This document shows positions 1 to 7,687 of a stretch of 21,937 nucleotides of DNA, piece after piece (the first letter of the stretch is position 1; each line of letters starts with the position of its first letter). Position numbers and translations under genes: made by a program. The notes under the pieces were generated by a model. The model was given only the letters and a program-made list of their open reading frames with translations, searched no databases and was not told the origin of the DNA. The DNA is from Limousia pullorum (GTDB taxonomy: Bacteria > Bacillota > Clostridia > Oscillospirales > Acutalibacteraceae): positions 1 through 21,937 of the forward strand of contig DVNG01000003.1 in NCBI GenBank assembly GCA_018714545.1, read 5' to 3'.

Positions 1-80
1 TACGAGGTTGATAGGCTGCGTGTGTAAGTGCCGTGAGGCATTCAGCTTGGCAGTACTAATAGGTCGAGGGCTTGACCATA
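1..80 (+). rRNA. 23S ribosomal RNA, 3' end (partial)
   Basis: The first 80 bases match the conserved 3' terminus of bacterial 23S rRNA, including the GGCAGUACUAAUAGGUCGAG stretch followed by GGCUUGACC. The gene enters from the left edge. The exact 3' end is uncertain by a few bases because the maturation stem partner lies outside the window. Confidence 0.93.
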
Positions 81-141
81 AGTCCTTTGGATTTGTCTGT
101 ATACTCTTTATTCAGTTTTCAGGGTGTTAACTCTGAAAGAT

Positions 142-217
142 GCACCATTAGCTCAGTTGGTAGAGCACCTGACTCTTAATCAGGGTGTCCCGGGTTCGAG
201 CCCCTGATGGTGCACCA
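142..217 (+). tRNA. tRNA-Lys (anticodon CUU)
   Basis: A 76-nt cloverleaf: acceptor GCACCAU pairs with AUGGUGC, the D-stem is GCUC/GAGC, and the anticodon stem CCUGA/UCAGG holds loop CUCUUAA, giving anticodon CUU (Lys, AAG). The T-loop is GGTTCGAGCC and the 3' CCA is encoded. It lies about 60 bp after 23S in the same transcript. A short dyad (TTTCAG 117-122 / CTGAAA 133-138) sits in the spacer and may be a processing hairpin. Confidence 0.97.
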
Positions 218-266
218 GTATAAATAGGGGCTAATGAGCAAAGAAAGACCGTTAGCCTCGAGAAAT

Positions 267-341
267 GGCTCGTTGGTCAAGCGGTTAAGACACCGGCCTC
301 TCACGCCGGTAACGGGGGTTCGATTCCCCCACGAGTCACCA
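267..341 (+). tRNA. tRNA-Glu (anticodon CUC)
   Basis: A 75-nt cloverleaf: acceptor GGCUCGU pairs with ACGAGUC (one G-U), and anticodon stem CCGGC/GCCGG with loop CUCUCAC gives anticodon CUC (Glu, GAG). The CCA is encoded at 339-341. The following 5S helix I can begin at 344, leaving almost no spacer. Confidence 0.95.
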
Positions 342-342
342 A

Positions 343-460
343 AGTTGGTGTTGATGACGCTGAGGGTCCACCCGTTCCCATACCGAACACGGAAGTTAAG
401 CTCAGTGGTGCCGAAGATACTTGGCTGGAGACGGCCTGGGAAAATAGGGAGATGCCAACA
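343..460 (+). rRNA. 5S ribosomal RNA
   Basis: The conserved 5S core is present (CCACCCGUUCCCAUACCGAACACGGAAGUUAAGCUC). Helix I forms between 344-352 and 451-459. The length of about 118 nt is normal. The gene lies after two tRNAs rather than directly after 23S. Exact ends are uncertain by 1-3 nt. Confidence 0.95.
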
Positions 461-501
461 CGAAGAGATTACATCCGAGAAATCGGGTGTAATTTATATA
501 T

Positions 502-577
502 TCCTCCTTAGCTCAGTCGGTAGAGCATGCGGCTGTTAACCGCAGGGTCGTTGGTTCGAGCCCGACAGGGGGAGCCA
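502..577 (+). tRNA. tRNA-Asn (anticodon GUU)
   Basis: A 76-nt cloverleaf: acceptor UCCUCCU pairs with AGGGGGA, anticodon stem UGCGG/CCGCA with loop CUGUUAA gives GUU (Asn), and the 3' CCA is encoded at 575-577. It is the last gene of the rRNA operon, immediately before the terminator. Confidence 0.97.
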
Positions 578-581
578 AAAG

Positions 582-610
582 AAGCAGTTTCGAAAGAGAC
601 TGCTTTTTTT
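582..610 (+). terminator. rRNA operon rho-independent terminator
   Basis: A 10-bp stem (582-591 / 596-605, one G-U pair) closes a GAAA tetraloop and is followed by a run of Ts to 610. It begins 5 nt after tRNA-Asn, a standard end for a stable-RNA operon. Confidence 0.92.
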
Positions 611-900
611 ATTTCCGCCTTGCAAAGGTTTGACTGAGAAATCAACGTCGTTTCAAGGCGGGCGAAACCTTCTGTTTAGTCTTTAGAATGGCTTGCTCAC
701 GATAGGCTTTGCTTTATTTTTATATCTTAAAAAGGTTTAGCTGAGAAATAAAGGTTCTTTTAAGGTAGGCTATTTTATGAAATACACGTCAGCACAGGAC
801 GGGCGAGACATTTTGTTTAGTTTTAGGAATGATTGCTTACAGTCGATTTTATGTCTTAAAAAATTTTGATTAGAAATTATTTTTTATAAGATAGGTCGTT
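611..900 (+). repeat. degenerate tandem repeat with conserved long-range stems
   Basis: This gene-free stretch contains two clear copies and a third partial copy of a diverged unit. Left halves near 621-645, 728-750 and 857-877 share an AAAGGTTT(ga/ag)CTGAGAAAT-like core. Right halves near 658-715 and 798-852 share GGGCGA(a/g)AC, TTTGTTTAGT and GAATG(g/a)(c/t)TTGCT. Copy 2 carries about 30 extra bases. Each left core is flanked by inverted arms whose bases differ between copies: CCGCCTTG 615-622 / CAAGGCGG 654-661; CTTAAAA 726-732 / TTTTAAG 758-764; TCTTA 854-858 / TAAGA 887-891. No coding potential was recognised and the function is unknown. Confidence 0.5.
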
Positions 901-929
901 TTTGTTATGGGAAGCTTTATACAAACTTT

Positions 930-966
930 AACCCCCTGAGTTTCTTTGGAAATTCAGGGGGTTTTT
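930..966. terminator. strong hairpin terminator, possibly bidirectional
   Basis: A 15-bp stem (930-944 / 949-963) with CCCCC/GGGGG at its base, one G-T wobble and a TTTG loop, followed by TTTTT on the plus strand. Read on the minus strand it is followed by TTAAAGTTT. It lies about 30 bp beyond the stop of the leftward radical SAM gene and may end that transcript as well as any rightward read-through. Confidence 0.82.
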
Positions 967-997
967 ACAGAATTAAAATAGGTGATATACTCTCTTA

Positions 998-1924
998 TTA
1001 AGGGAAATTTATTTTATGATTTCGCTTTCCTGTATTTTCAGAGCCTCTTACTTCTTCGTGATAAAAATAGTTTACAATTATCGGATGGCCAGGCTTTGCT
1101 CTGCCGTAGGGCAGCTCATTATCTGTAAAAGGACAGTTATTATCTTTTGCCAATTGTTCAGCCTGCATTTCTAGGGATTTAAAGTAGCTGCGATCTCCTT
1201 TATTATAGATAGAATTATACAAGTCGGTCAAATGAGGATATTTTTCTTTTATATAGGTCATAATTTCCTGTTTAAAGCTGCCACGCAGATTAAGATTTTC
1301 CAGCCATACTAAATCACATTGTTTTTTTACACGCTGAAAAATTTCATTAAAATCTGTAATTCCGGGGAATATTGGTGAAATAAAACAAACTGTGCGTATT
1401 CCTGAATCATAAATTTTTTTCATAGCTGAAAGTCTGCGTTCAATACTTACAGCATTGTCCATATCAGAGCGAAAGTCTTCATTTAAGGTGTTTACAGACC
1501 AGGATACTGTTACTTTTTCAAATTCTTTTAGCAGTTCAATATCTCTGATTACCAGGTCGGATTTGGTGCATATAAGCAGTTCTGCACCGCTGTTTTTTAG
1601 CTGTTTTAATATTCTGCGTGTATTTTGAAACTGCTCTTCCTGAGGTATGTAACCGTCAGTGACTGATCCTATGACTATTCGTTGTCCTCTATATTTTTTG
1701 GGGTTTTTTATTTCCTGCCAATGCTTTACATCCAAAAAGGTGCCCCAGGGTTCTTTGTGACCTGTAAATCGCTTCATAAATGATGCATAGCAGTATTTAC
1801 ATCCATGTGTACATCCTACATAAGGGTTGACTGAATAACCTCCTACAGGCAAGGTTGATTTTGTCATAATATTTTTAGTGTGAATATCACGAATCAGGAT
1901 GTTGTCTTTGCTGGTTTCTGCCAT
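998..1924 (-). CDS. SPL-family radical SAM protein
   Basis: This 308-aa protein has a radical SAM cluster motif C38-x3-C42-x2-C45 (context GCTHGCKYCYA), which would hold a [4Fe-4S] cluster for reductive cleavage of S-adenosylmethionine. The layout resembles the SplB-like / spore photoproduct lyase-related family (COG1533): an N-terminal NPYVGC, then IVIGSVTDGYIPQE and a TIM-barrel-like middle. A true DNA photoproduct lyase role is not established, because many paralogues of this family act on unknown substrates. The ATG is preceded by GGAGG at a normal distance. It follows the flavin reductase gene by 73 bp on the same strand, so the two are probably cotranscribed. A flavoprotein partner as electron donor is possible but only inferred. 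Confidence 0.85.
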   Translation of the reverse strand: MAETSKDNILIRDIHTKNIMTKSTLPVGGYSVNPYVGCTHGCKYCYASFMKRFTGHKEPWGTFLDVKHWQEIKNPKKYRGQRIVIGSVTDGYIPQEEQFQNTRRILKQLKNSGAELLICTKSDLVIRDIELLKEFEKVTVSWSVNTLNEDFRSDMDNAVSIERRLSAMKKIYDSGIRTVCFISPIFPGITDFNEIFQRVKKQCDLVWLENLNLRGSFKQEIMTYIKEKYPHLTDLYNSIYNKGDRSYFKSLEMQAEQLAKDNNCPFTDNELPYGRAKPGHPIIVNYFYHEEVRGSENTGKRNHKINFP

Positions 1925-1997
1925 ATTTTTTATGCCTCCGATACCTGATATAATAATTGTAAATACATGCAGTTAGAAATACGTGTTTACTATAATT

Positions 1998-2501
1998 TTA
2001 TCCTTCTTCAGCAGGTGCAGCTTTGCCGAATCCTTTCCAAGCGTATAAACCTTTTGTGTTTTCGTTGCCCAGAAATTTTTCTACCTGACAAATATGCAGA
2101 ATATGGTCACCAACCTCTGTTGCTTGCTGTAATGTGGCTATCATGGCAAGACGGGTATCTGCCGGTATTTGAATATCACTGCCATCAATTGAAATCATTT
2201 CAATGTTATTTTCAGAGACTTTATTTTTAGATGCTCCGGTGGAGCTTCCGCATGCCATAACAGCATCAGCCATGCTTTCTCCGGGAACTGTGATTATAAC
2301 TTTTCCGGTTTCACGAACTCTTTTTCCTGTATGGGATTGTTTTCCAGCTGCAAATCCCACCATGGGAGGATTGAAAGACAAGTACGAAAAGAAACATATA
2401 GGTGCCAGATTGGTTGTACCGTCTTTATTTTGAGAGCAAATCAAAGTAAGTGGATTTGGAGATGTATAGACTGTTGCTTCCATGATGTTGAGTTCTTTCA
2501 T
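1998..2501 (-). CDS. flavin reductase family protein (FMN-binding split barrel)
   Basis: This 167-aa protein resembles the flavin reductase-like / DIM6-NTAB FMN-binding split-barrel family. The segment TTNLAPICFFSYLSFNPPMVGFAAG (about residues 29-53) matches the typical flavin-contacting region, followed by GKRVRETGKVIITVP. Members bind FMN and pass electrons from NAD(P)H to free flavin, or act as flavodoxin-like redox proteins; the substrate here is unknown. It is cytoplasmic, with no signal peptide. A good sigma-70-type promoter lies upstream on the minus strand, and an HxlR regulator is divergently encoded next door. HxlR regulators often control redox enzymes of this kind. AAAGG precedes the ATG by about 10 nt. 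Confidence 0.85.
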   Translation of the reverse strand: MKELNIMEATVYTSPNPLTLICSQNKDGTTNLAPICFFSYLSFNPPMVGFAAGKQSHTGKRVRETGKVIITVPGESMADAVMACGSSTGASKNKVSENNIEMISIDGSDIQIPADTRLAMIATLQQATEVGDHILHICQVEKFLGNENTKGLYAWKGFGKAAPAEEG

Positions 2502-2560
2502 AAAATTCAGACCTTTCTAATATTTTTCACTTGTTGACCCGGGTTATTAGTGATATATTT

Positions 2561-2588
2561 ATTATACCTGATAGAAATATTAGTTCAA
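2561..2588 (-). promoter_or_regulatory. promoter of the flavin reductase / radical SAM genes
   Basis: On the minus strand, TTGAAC (2583-2588), a 16-bp spacer and a consensus TATAAT (2561-2566) form a strong sigma-70-type promoter. The start of transcription would lie near 2553, giving a leader of about 50 nt before the ATG at 2501. Confidence 0.7.
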
Positions 2589-2600
2589 GTACGCAAATAA

Positions 2601-2617
2601 TTTATACAAGGTATAAA
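2601..2617. promoter_or_regulatory. perfect dyad, candidate HxlR operator
   Basis: TTTATAC and GTATAAA form a perfect 7-bp inverted repeat around the 3-bp spacer AAG, in the gap between the divergent flavin reductase and HxlR genes. A further TTATACC half-site (2562-2568) overlaps the minus-strand -10 box. The position suits control of both directions by the adjacent winged-helix regulator. Binding is inferred. Confidence 0.5.
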
Positions 2618-2647
2618 AAATAATACTTAGAAATGAGGAAATATCCT

Positions 2648-3004
2648 ATGATGTCATATGAAGAGTTCAAAGAAAAAGTCGGCAGTGTAATTTTAACAAA
2701 AGAGGGGAACTGCCCGGTTATGCCGGTTATTAAGATGCTGCAGGGAAAGTGGAAGCTCCAGATTCTTTATGAGTTGTGTATTAAGTCGCCTATGAGATTT
2801 GGTGAACTGAGAAAAATCCTTAATCCAATTACTAATGCTGCGCTTACAAATGCTCTTAAGGAATTGGAGAAAGATGAGTTGGTACTGCGCACACAATTTA
2901 ATGAAATGCCGCTGCGTGTGGAATATTCCCTTACTGAGAAAGGAAAGGAGCTTCTCCCTGTTTTTTACGCCATTTCCCAGTGGGGACTCAAGTATATTCC
3001 GTAA
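2648..3004 (+). CDS. HxlR-family winged-helix transcriptional regulator
   Basis: A protein of 118 aa from this start, with the HxlR/MarR-like winged helix: CPVMPVIKMLQGKWKLQILYEL, then MRFGELRK..NPITNAALTNALKELEKDELV and the wing VEYSLTEKGKELLPVFYAISQWG. A cysteine precedes the first helix (NCPV), as in several redox- or electrophile-sensing HxlR proteins. An upstream in-frame ATG at 2633 lacks a ribosome binding site; GAGGA at 2635-2639 lies 8 nt before the ATG at 2648, so the shorter start is preferred. It is divergent to the flavin reductase gene, which it probably regulates. Confidence 0.87.
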   Translation: MMSYEEFKEKVGSVILTKEGNCPVMPVIKMLQGKWKLQILYELCIKSPMRFGELRKILNPITNAALTNALKELEKDELVLRTQFNEMPLRVEYSLTEKGKELLPVFYAISQWGLKYIP

Positions 3005-3062
3005 AACAGTACATTGAAAAATATTTATGACGCAAACATTGCTTTAAAATATAATCTGAATA

Positions 3063-3103
3063 AACATCAGATGCATTTTTTATGTATCTGATGTTTTGTT
3101 TTT
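3063..3103 (+). terminator. terminator after the HxlR regulator
   Basis: A 14-bp imperfect stem (3063-3076 / 3082-3095) with a T-rich loop is followed by a T-rich tract (TTTTGTTTTTTG). It ends transcription of the regulator about 60 bp after its stop. Confidence 0.82.
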
Positions 3104-3141
3104 TGTTAACAATAAAGTAAACAAAATGTTAATAAAATTTA

Positions 3142-3170
3142 TTGTTTTTACTTTTTTATGGATGTATAAT
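3142..3170 (+). promoter_or_regulatory. promoter of the GH89 gene
   Basis: TTGTTT (3142-3147), a 17-bp spacer and TATAAT (3165-3170). The transcript would begin near 3177 and carry an A-rich leader of about 150 nt. The rest of 3005-3328 holds only the upstream terminator and this leader, with AAGGAGA just before the ATG at 3329. No riboswitch-like structure was recognised. Confidence 0.65.
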
Positions 3171-3328
3171 TTTGTTGAAAAGGATTTATGAGAAAAAATA
3201 CAGCAATAAAGGGGCGTGAGAGAATAATTTAATAAAATTGCTTAAAAGAGAGGAGAAGATAATAAAAATATTAACTTTTAAAGGATTAAAAAACAAATTT
3301 TATTACGAGAAGCAAAAAGGAGAATAAG

Positions 3329-6300
3329 ATGAACATTCATAAGAAAGTACTATCGTTGATTTTGGCAATTTCAATGATTACATCACTTTTTATTGCTCAG
3401 ACGGCGGAGTTTTCGGCAAAGGAACAGCTTGTCAATGTTGCTCTTGAGGCTACTGCAAATGCGGACGGAGAGGACACTACTTACGGCGGACTTAAGATAA
3501 ATATGAACGACGGCGACGATTCAACCATGTGGGCATATCCTGAAGTAAAGTTTCCAGCAAGAGCGTGGCTTGAATACGAAGGCAGTAAGAACATTCAGAA
3601 GGTAGTTGTAAAGCTTGCAAAAGCACAAGACCCTTCAACTGTTGATGTAACCGTTAAGGTGGCTAAAAATGGAATCACCACTGAGCTTGTGCCTTTCGGT
3701 GAAACAAAAACAAATCAACCGTTGGGTTCTGAGGTTGTATTTGAAGTTTCAGAACCTATACAGGCATCACATGTTTTCGTTGAACTTTCTAACCCAACAC
3801 AAAACGGCTCAACTGAAAACATCACATTTTGGCCTAACATAGCAGAGCTTGAAACCTACGAAATGCAGGACGTAAAGCTTTCTAACTACAACGATATTGC
3901 ACCTCAGGCGGATATCACAACAAACGGTGCAAATCCGGCAACATCACCTTCAACTTTGGTTGACGGAGATTATTCCACACTTTACAAATTCCACAATGCT
4001 CAGCTTTATGATCAGAGATATATTGATTTGACATTTGAGGATGAAAGAAGCATTGACGCTTTTGAAATAGCTTTTGAGCATTTGACAACTGAAACAGATC
4101 AGTACGACTATCACTTTACCTACAGCATTTTGGGTAAGAAAGCAGGAAGTGATGAGTTTGTAACTCTGGTACAGAGCGCAAAGGCAGACAGACTTGACAA
4201 TTATTATCAGAGCTATAAAATTGACGAGGCTCAGTACTCTGTAATCAGAATACTTATGGAGGACTGCACATCCACAGCAGGAAAGGGCTGGCCGGCTGTT
4301 GCTGACTTTAAGATTTACGGCAGCGAAGTTGTAATCGACGACAGCGAGAGTATAGCATGGAAAAAGCCTGTACATTCCAACTTTGGAAACAGCGCACAGA
4401 ACATCAACGACGGAAGCAAAAACACACGCTGGACAGGCAGCTACTATCCGGGATATGTGGATATAGATTTGGAGAAAAATTACTATCTTGATACGGTTGA
4501 GGTTTTCACACCTTCAAACGGATACAGTCAGTACACAATATACACAAGCCTTGACGGAAGAGATTTCTCAAAGCTTGCAGAAAAACAGGATACAGAGCCT
4601 TGCCCGGAAGAGGGAAATATTTTCAATGTTACCGACCAGAATGTTGAGGCAAGGTATATAAGAATTTATTTTGAATACAACTCAGCTTCCACACAGTCTA
4701 TTGTAAACGAAGTAAGAGCAACCGGACGTGAAAGCGGAACTCCTTTGCAGGAGAAACCGGAAATCAATGTTGTTAATTACGATGAAAGCGTTTACAACGT
4801 GGAGATAACCGAACAGGATACATACGAAGAGGTTCAGGGAATTATTACAAGAAGACTCGGCGAAGAATATGTTGACTGGTTTACCCTTGAGCTTTCTGAA
4901 AATCCAAAGGGTCACAGCTACGACTATTTTGAGCTTTCAGATTTGGACGGAAAAATCCACATCAAGGGCAACGACGGTGTTTCCCTTGCAACAGGTCTTA
5001 ACCATTATTTAAAATATTACTGCAAGGTAAATATTTCTCAGGTTGGCGATCAGGCGGATATGCCTGAGGCTATAGTTCCGCTGGGCGAAACAGTTTTCAA
5101 GGAAACAAAGGCGGAAGTAAGATATTCCTACAACTACTGCACACTTTCCTACTCAATGGCATTCTGGGGTGAGGAAGAGTGGCGAAACGAGCTTGACTGG
5201 CTGGCTTTAAACGGAGTAAATGTTGTGCTTGACGCAACAGCTCAGGAAGAAGTATGGCGTCAGTTCCTTATGACACTTGGCTACACAGAGCAGGAAGCTA
5301 AAGATTATATCGCAGGTCCTGCCTACTATGCATGGGCATATATGGCTAACCTTTCCGGATTCGGCGGCCCTGTTCACGATACATGGTTTGAAGAGAGAAC
5401 AGAGCTTGCAAGAAAGAACCAGCTTTCAATGGCTAAGCTTGGTATGCAGCCTGCATTGCAGGGCTACAGCGGCATGGTTCCCACAGACATAGTTTCAAAG
5501 GCCGCAGGGGAATATGCACTTACAGACAGCGACGTTATTGCACAGGGCTCATGGTGCTCATTCACAAGACCTACAATGCTCAAAACCACATCAGAAGCTT
5601 TTGACAAATATGCAGAGCTTTTCTATCAGTGTCAGAAAAATGTTTTGGGCGACAGAGCTCATTACTATGCTACAGACCCATTCCATGAGGGCGGTATAAC
5701 AACAGGCTTGCAGCCTGCTGAAATTTCAGAAGAGGTTCTCAATTCAATGCTTGCAAGCGACCCTGAGGCTGTTTGGATTATACAGTCATGGCAGGGCAAC
5801 CCGACAAGTGAGCTTTTGAGAGGCCTTGGCGACAGAAAAGACCACGCTTTGATACTTGACCTTTATGCAGAGAAAACCCCTCACTGGAACGAGGGCAGAC
5901 CGGGTGCAGGAAGCTACGGCTATGCCCCAGAGTTTGACTCAACTCCTTGGGTATTCTGTATGCTCAACAACTTCGGTGGACGTCTGGGACTTCACGGACA
6001 TCTTGATAATCTTGTAAACAATATTCCGGAAGCATTTAACACAGCTGATTATATCGCAGGTATAGGAATTACACCTGAGGCAAGCGTAAACAATCCGCTT
6101 CTTTACGACTTCCTGTTTGAGTGCATTTGGCAGGACGACGCAACCCAGGATATGGAGGTTGTGGATATTGACGCATGGCTCAAGGATTATGCAGAGAGAA
6201 GATACGGAGCTGAAAGCGAAAGCGCATTGCAGGCTCTTGAAATTCTTACAGAAACAGTTTATAAGTCCTCTTTGAATATGAAGGGACAGGGCGCACCGGA

Positions 6301-7657
6301 GTCCGTTGTAAACGCAAAACCGGCTTTGAATATCGGCGCAGCTTCAACTTGGGGCAATGCTATTGTTGACTATGACAAGGTTGAGCTTGAAAAAGCAGCA
6401 GCTCTCCTTTTGGAGGATTACGACACACTGAACTCAAGTGTTGGCTACAGATATGATCTTGCAAACATATTGCAGCAGGTACTTTCAAATACAGCTCAGG
6501 AATATCAGAAGAAGATGACCTCAGCTATCAACGCAGGAGACGCTGAGAAGTTCGACGAGATATCAGCTAAGTTCCTTGAGATAATCGACCTTATGGACAG
6601 AGTTACCGGCACAAGCAAATACTTTATGCTTGGTAACTGGGTAAATCCGGCTAAGAAGCTTGCAGAAAATGCCGACGACTTTACAAAGGATCTTTACGAG
6701 TTTAACGCTAAAGCCCTTATCACAACTTGGGGTTCTTATAATCAGAGCGTTACAGGCGGTTTGAGCGATTATTCCAACCGTCAGTGGAACGGACTTATCG
6801 GCGACTATTACAAGGGACGCTGGGAGCTTTGGATAAACGAGTACAGCAAGAAGCTTCACGGTGAAGAAGCTAACGTTTCTCAGTTCAATAATAACTACTG
6901 GTTCAATTACGGCTGGGAGTGGGCAAGAGATAACACAGAATACAGCGATGTTCCTACAGATGAAAATCTGAAGGTATTGGGAGAAGAAATCCTTGCCAAT
7001 TATTCCGCAGCAGATCCAAATGCTGACAAGTCAAAGGATATCGACCCGAATGTAAATATTACAGTGACAGCGGGTAACTTCCAGACAAGCGATAAGCCTG
7101 AAAACGTACTTGACTACAGCGCTTCAACAATATGGCACACATTGTGGGCAGGTTCTCCGAGAGAGGAACACTACCTTGAATTTACTTTCGATGAAGCTGT
7201 TGAGGTTGACGGTTTCCGTTATCTGCCGAGAGCCTCAGGCATCAACGGTGTTGCAACCTCCTATGAGCTTTACGCAATGGCAGAGGGAAGCGACGAGTAT
7301 GTTCTGGTAAGCTCCGGAGAATTGGATTCTTCAAACAGAGATTGGCAGGTATTCAGCTTTGAGAGAATGAATGCTGTTAAGATGAAGTTTGTTGTTAAGG
7401 ACGCATTGAGCGACAGCGAACCTACAATTTTTGCATCAGTTGCAGAACTTCACTTTACCGATTCTAAGCTCGGCGGAAGAACAAAGGGCGACGTCAATAA
7501 CGACGGAGAAGTTACTATTGATGACGCAACCCTAGTTCAGCAGTATTTGAGCCATATCAAGGAACTTGATGAGGAATCAAAAACAATGGCTGATATGAAT
7601 GGTGACGGCAAGGTAACTGTATATGATGCAACTTTAATTCAAATTTTATTGTTATAA
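3329..7657 (+). CDS. secreted GH89 alpha-N-acetylglucosaminidase with discoidin-like modules and dockerin
   Basis: A 1442-aa secreted enzyme of the NAGLU family, expected to remove terminal alpha-linked GlcNAc from mucin-type glycans or heparan fragments. Layout: signal peptide (about 1-30); three beta-sandwich, F5/8-type-C/CBM32-like modules (about 33-175, 185-330, 341-466); GH89 N-terminal domain (about 475-590), catalytic barrel (about 600-930) and helical domain (to about 1220); another discoidin-like module (about 1241-1383); type I dockerin (1387-1442). By motif comparison with human NAGLU, the catalytic glutamates are E787 (DPFHEGG) and E917 (GITPEA). Their spacing of 130 equals that of human E316/E446. 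The dockerin calcium loops start at D1388 and D1422, each followed by DATL(V/I)Q. The second repeat ends in ILLL rather than the usual KYL-type helix, suggesting a slightly clipped C-terminus. AAGGAG precedes the ATG. It is a single-gene unit with its own promoter. Confidence 0.94.
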   Translation: MNIHKKVLSLILAISMITSLFIAQTAEFSAKEQLVNVALEATANADGEDTTYGGLKINMNDGDDSTMWAYPEVKFPARAWLEYEGSKNIQKVVVKLAKAQDPSTVDVTVKVAKNGITTELVPFGETKTNQPLGSEVVFEVSEPIQASHVFVELSNPTQNGSTENITFWPNIAELETYEMQDVKLSNYNDIAPQADITTNGANPATSPSTLVDGDYSTLYKFHNAQLYDQRYIDLTFEDERSIDAFEIAFEHLTTETDQYDYHFTYSILGKKAGSDEFVTLVQSAKADRLDNYYQSYKIDEAQYSVIRILMEDCTSTAGKGWPAVADFKIYGSEVVIDDSESIAWKKPVHSNFGNSAQNINDGSKNTRWTGSYYPGYVDIDLEKNYYLDTVEVFTPSNGYSQYTIYTSLDGRDFSKLAEKQDTEPCPEEGNIFNVTDQNVEARYIRIYFEYNSASTQSIVNEVRATGRESGTPLQEKPEINVVNYDESVYNVEITEQDTYEEVQGIITRRLGEEYVDWFTLELSENPKGHSYDYFELSDLDGKIHIKGNDGVSLATGLNHYLKYYCKVNISQVGDQADMPEAIVPLGETVFKETKAEVRYSYNYCTLSYSMAFWGEEEWRNELDWLALNGVNVVLDATAQEEVWRQFLMTLGYTEQEAKDYIAGPAYYAWAYMANLSGFGGPVHDTWFEERTELARKNQLSMAKLGMQPALQGYSGMVPTDIVSKAAGEYALTDSDVIAQGSWCSFTRPTMLKTTSEAFDKYAELFYQCQKNVLGDRAHYYATDPFHEGGITTGLQPAEISEEVLNSMLASDPEAVWIIQSWQGNPTSELLRGLGDRKDHALILDLYAEKTPHWNEGRPGAGSYGYAPEFDSTPWVFCMLNNFGGRLGLHGHLDNLVNNIPEAFNTADYIAGIGITPEASVNNPLLYDFLFECIWQDDATQDMEVVDIDAWLKDYAERRYGAESESALQALEILTETVYKSSLNMKGQGAPESVVNAKPALNIGAASTWGNAIVDYDKVELEKAAALLLEDYDTLNSSVGYRYDLANILQQVLSNTAQEYQKKMTSAINAGDAEKFDEISAKFLEIIDLMDRVTGTSKYFMLGNWVNPAKKLAENADDFTKDLYEFNAKALITTWGSYNQSVTGGLSDYSNRQWNGLIGDYYKGRWELWINEYSKKLHGEEANVSQFNNNYWFNYGWEWARDNTEYSDVPTDENLKVLGEEILANYSAADPNADKSKDIDPNVNITVTAGNFQTSDKPENVLDYSASTIWHTLWAGSPREEHYLEFTFDEAVEVDGFRYLPRASGINGVATSYELYAMAEGSDEYVLVSSGELDSSNRDWQVFSFERMNAVKMKFVVKDALSDSEPTIFASVAELHFTDSKLGGRTKGDVNNDGEVTIDDATLVQQYLSHIKELDEESKTMADMNGDGKVTVYDATLIQILLL

Positions 7658-7687
7658 GAAATTGTTGACCTATTTAAATTTGTGTAA

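Noticed and set aside
234..539. 101-aa open frame across the tRNA/5S region
   Set aside because: It runs through tRNA-Glu, 5S rRNA and part of tRNA-Asn and has no ribosome binding site; a chance frame.
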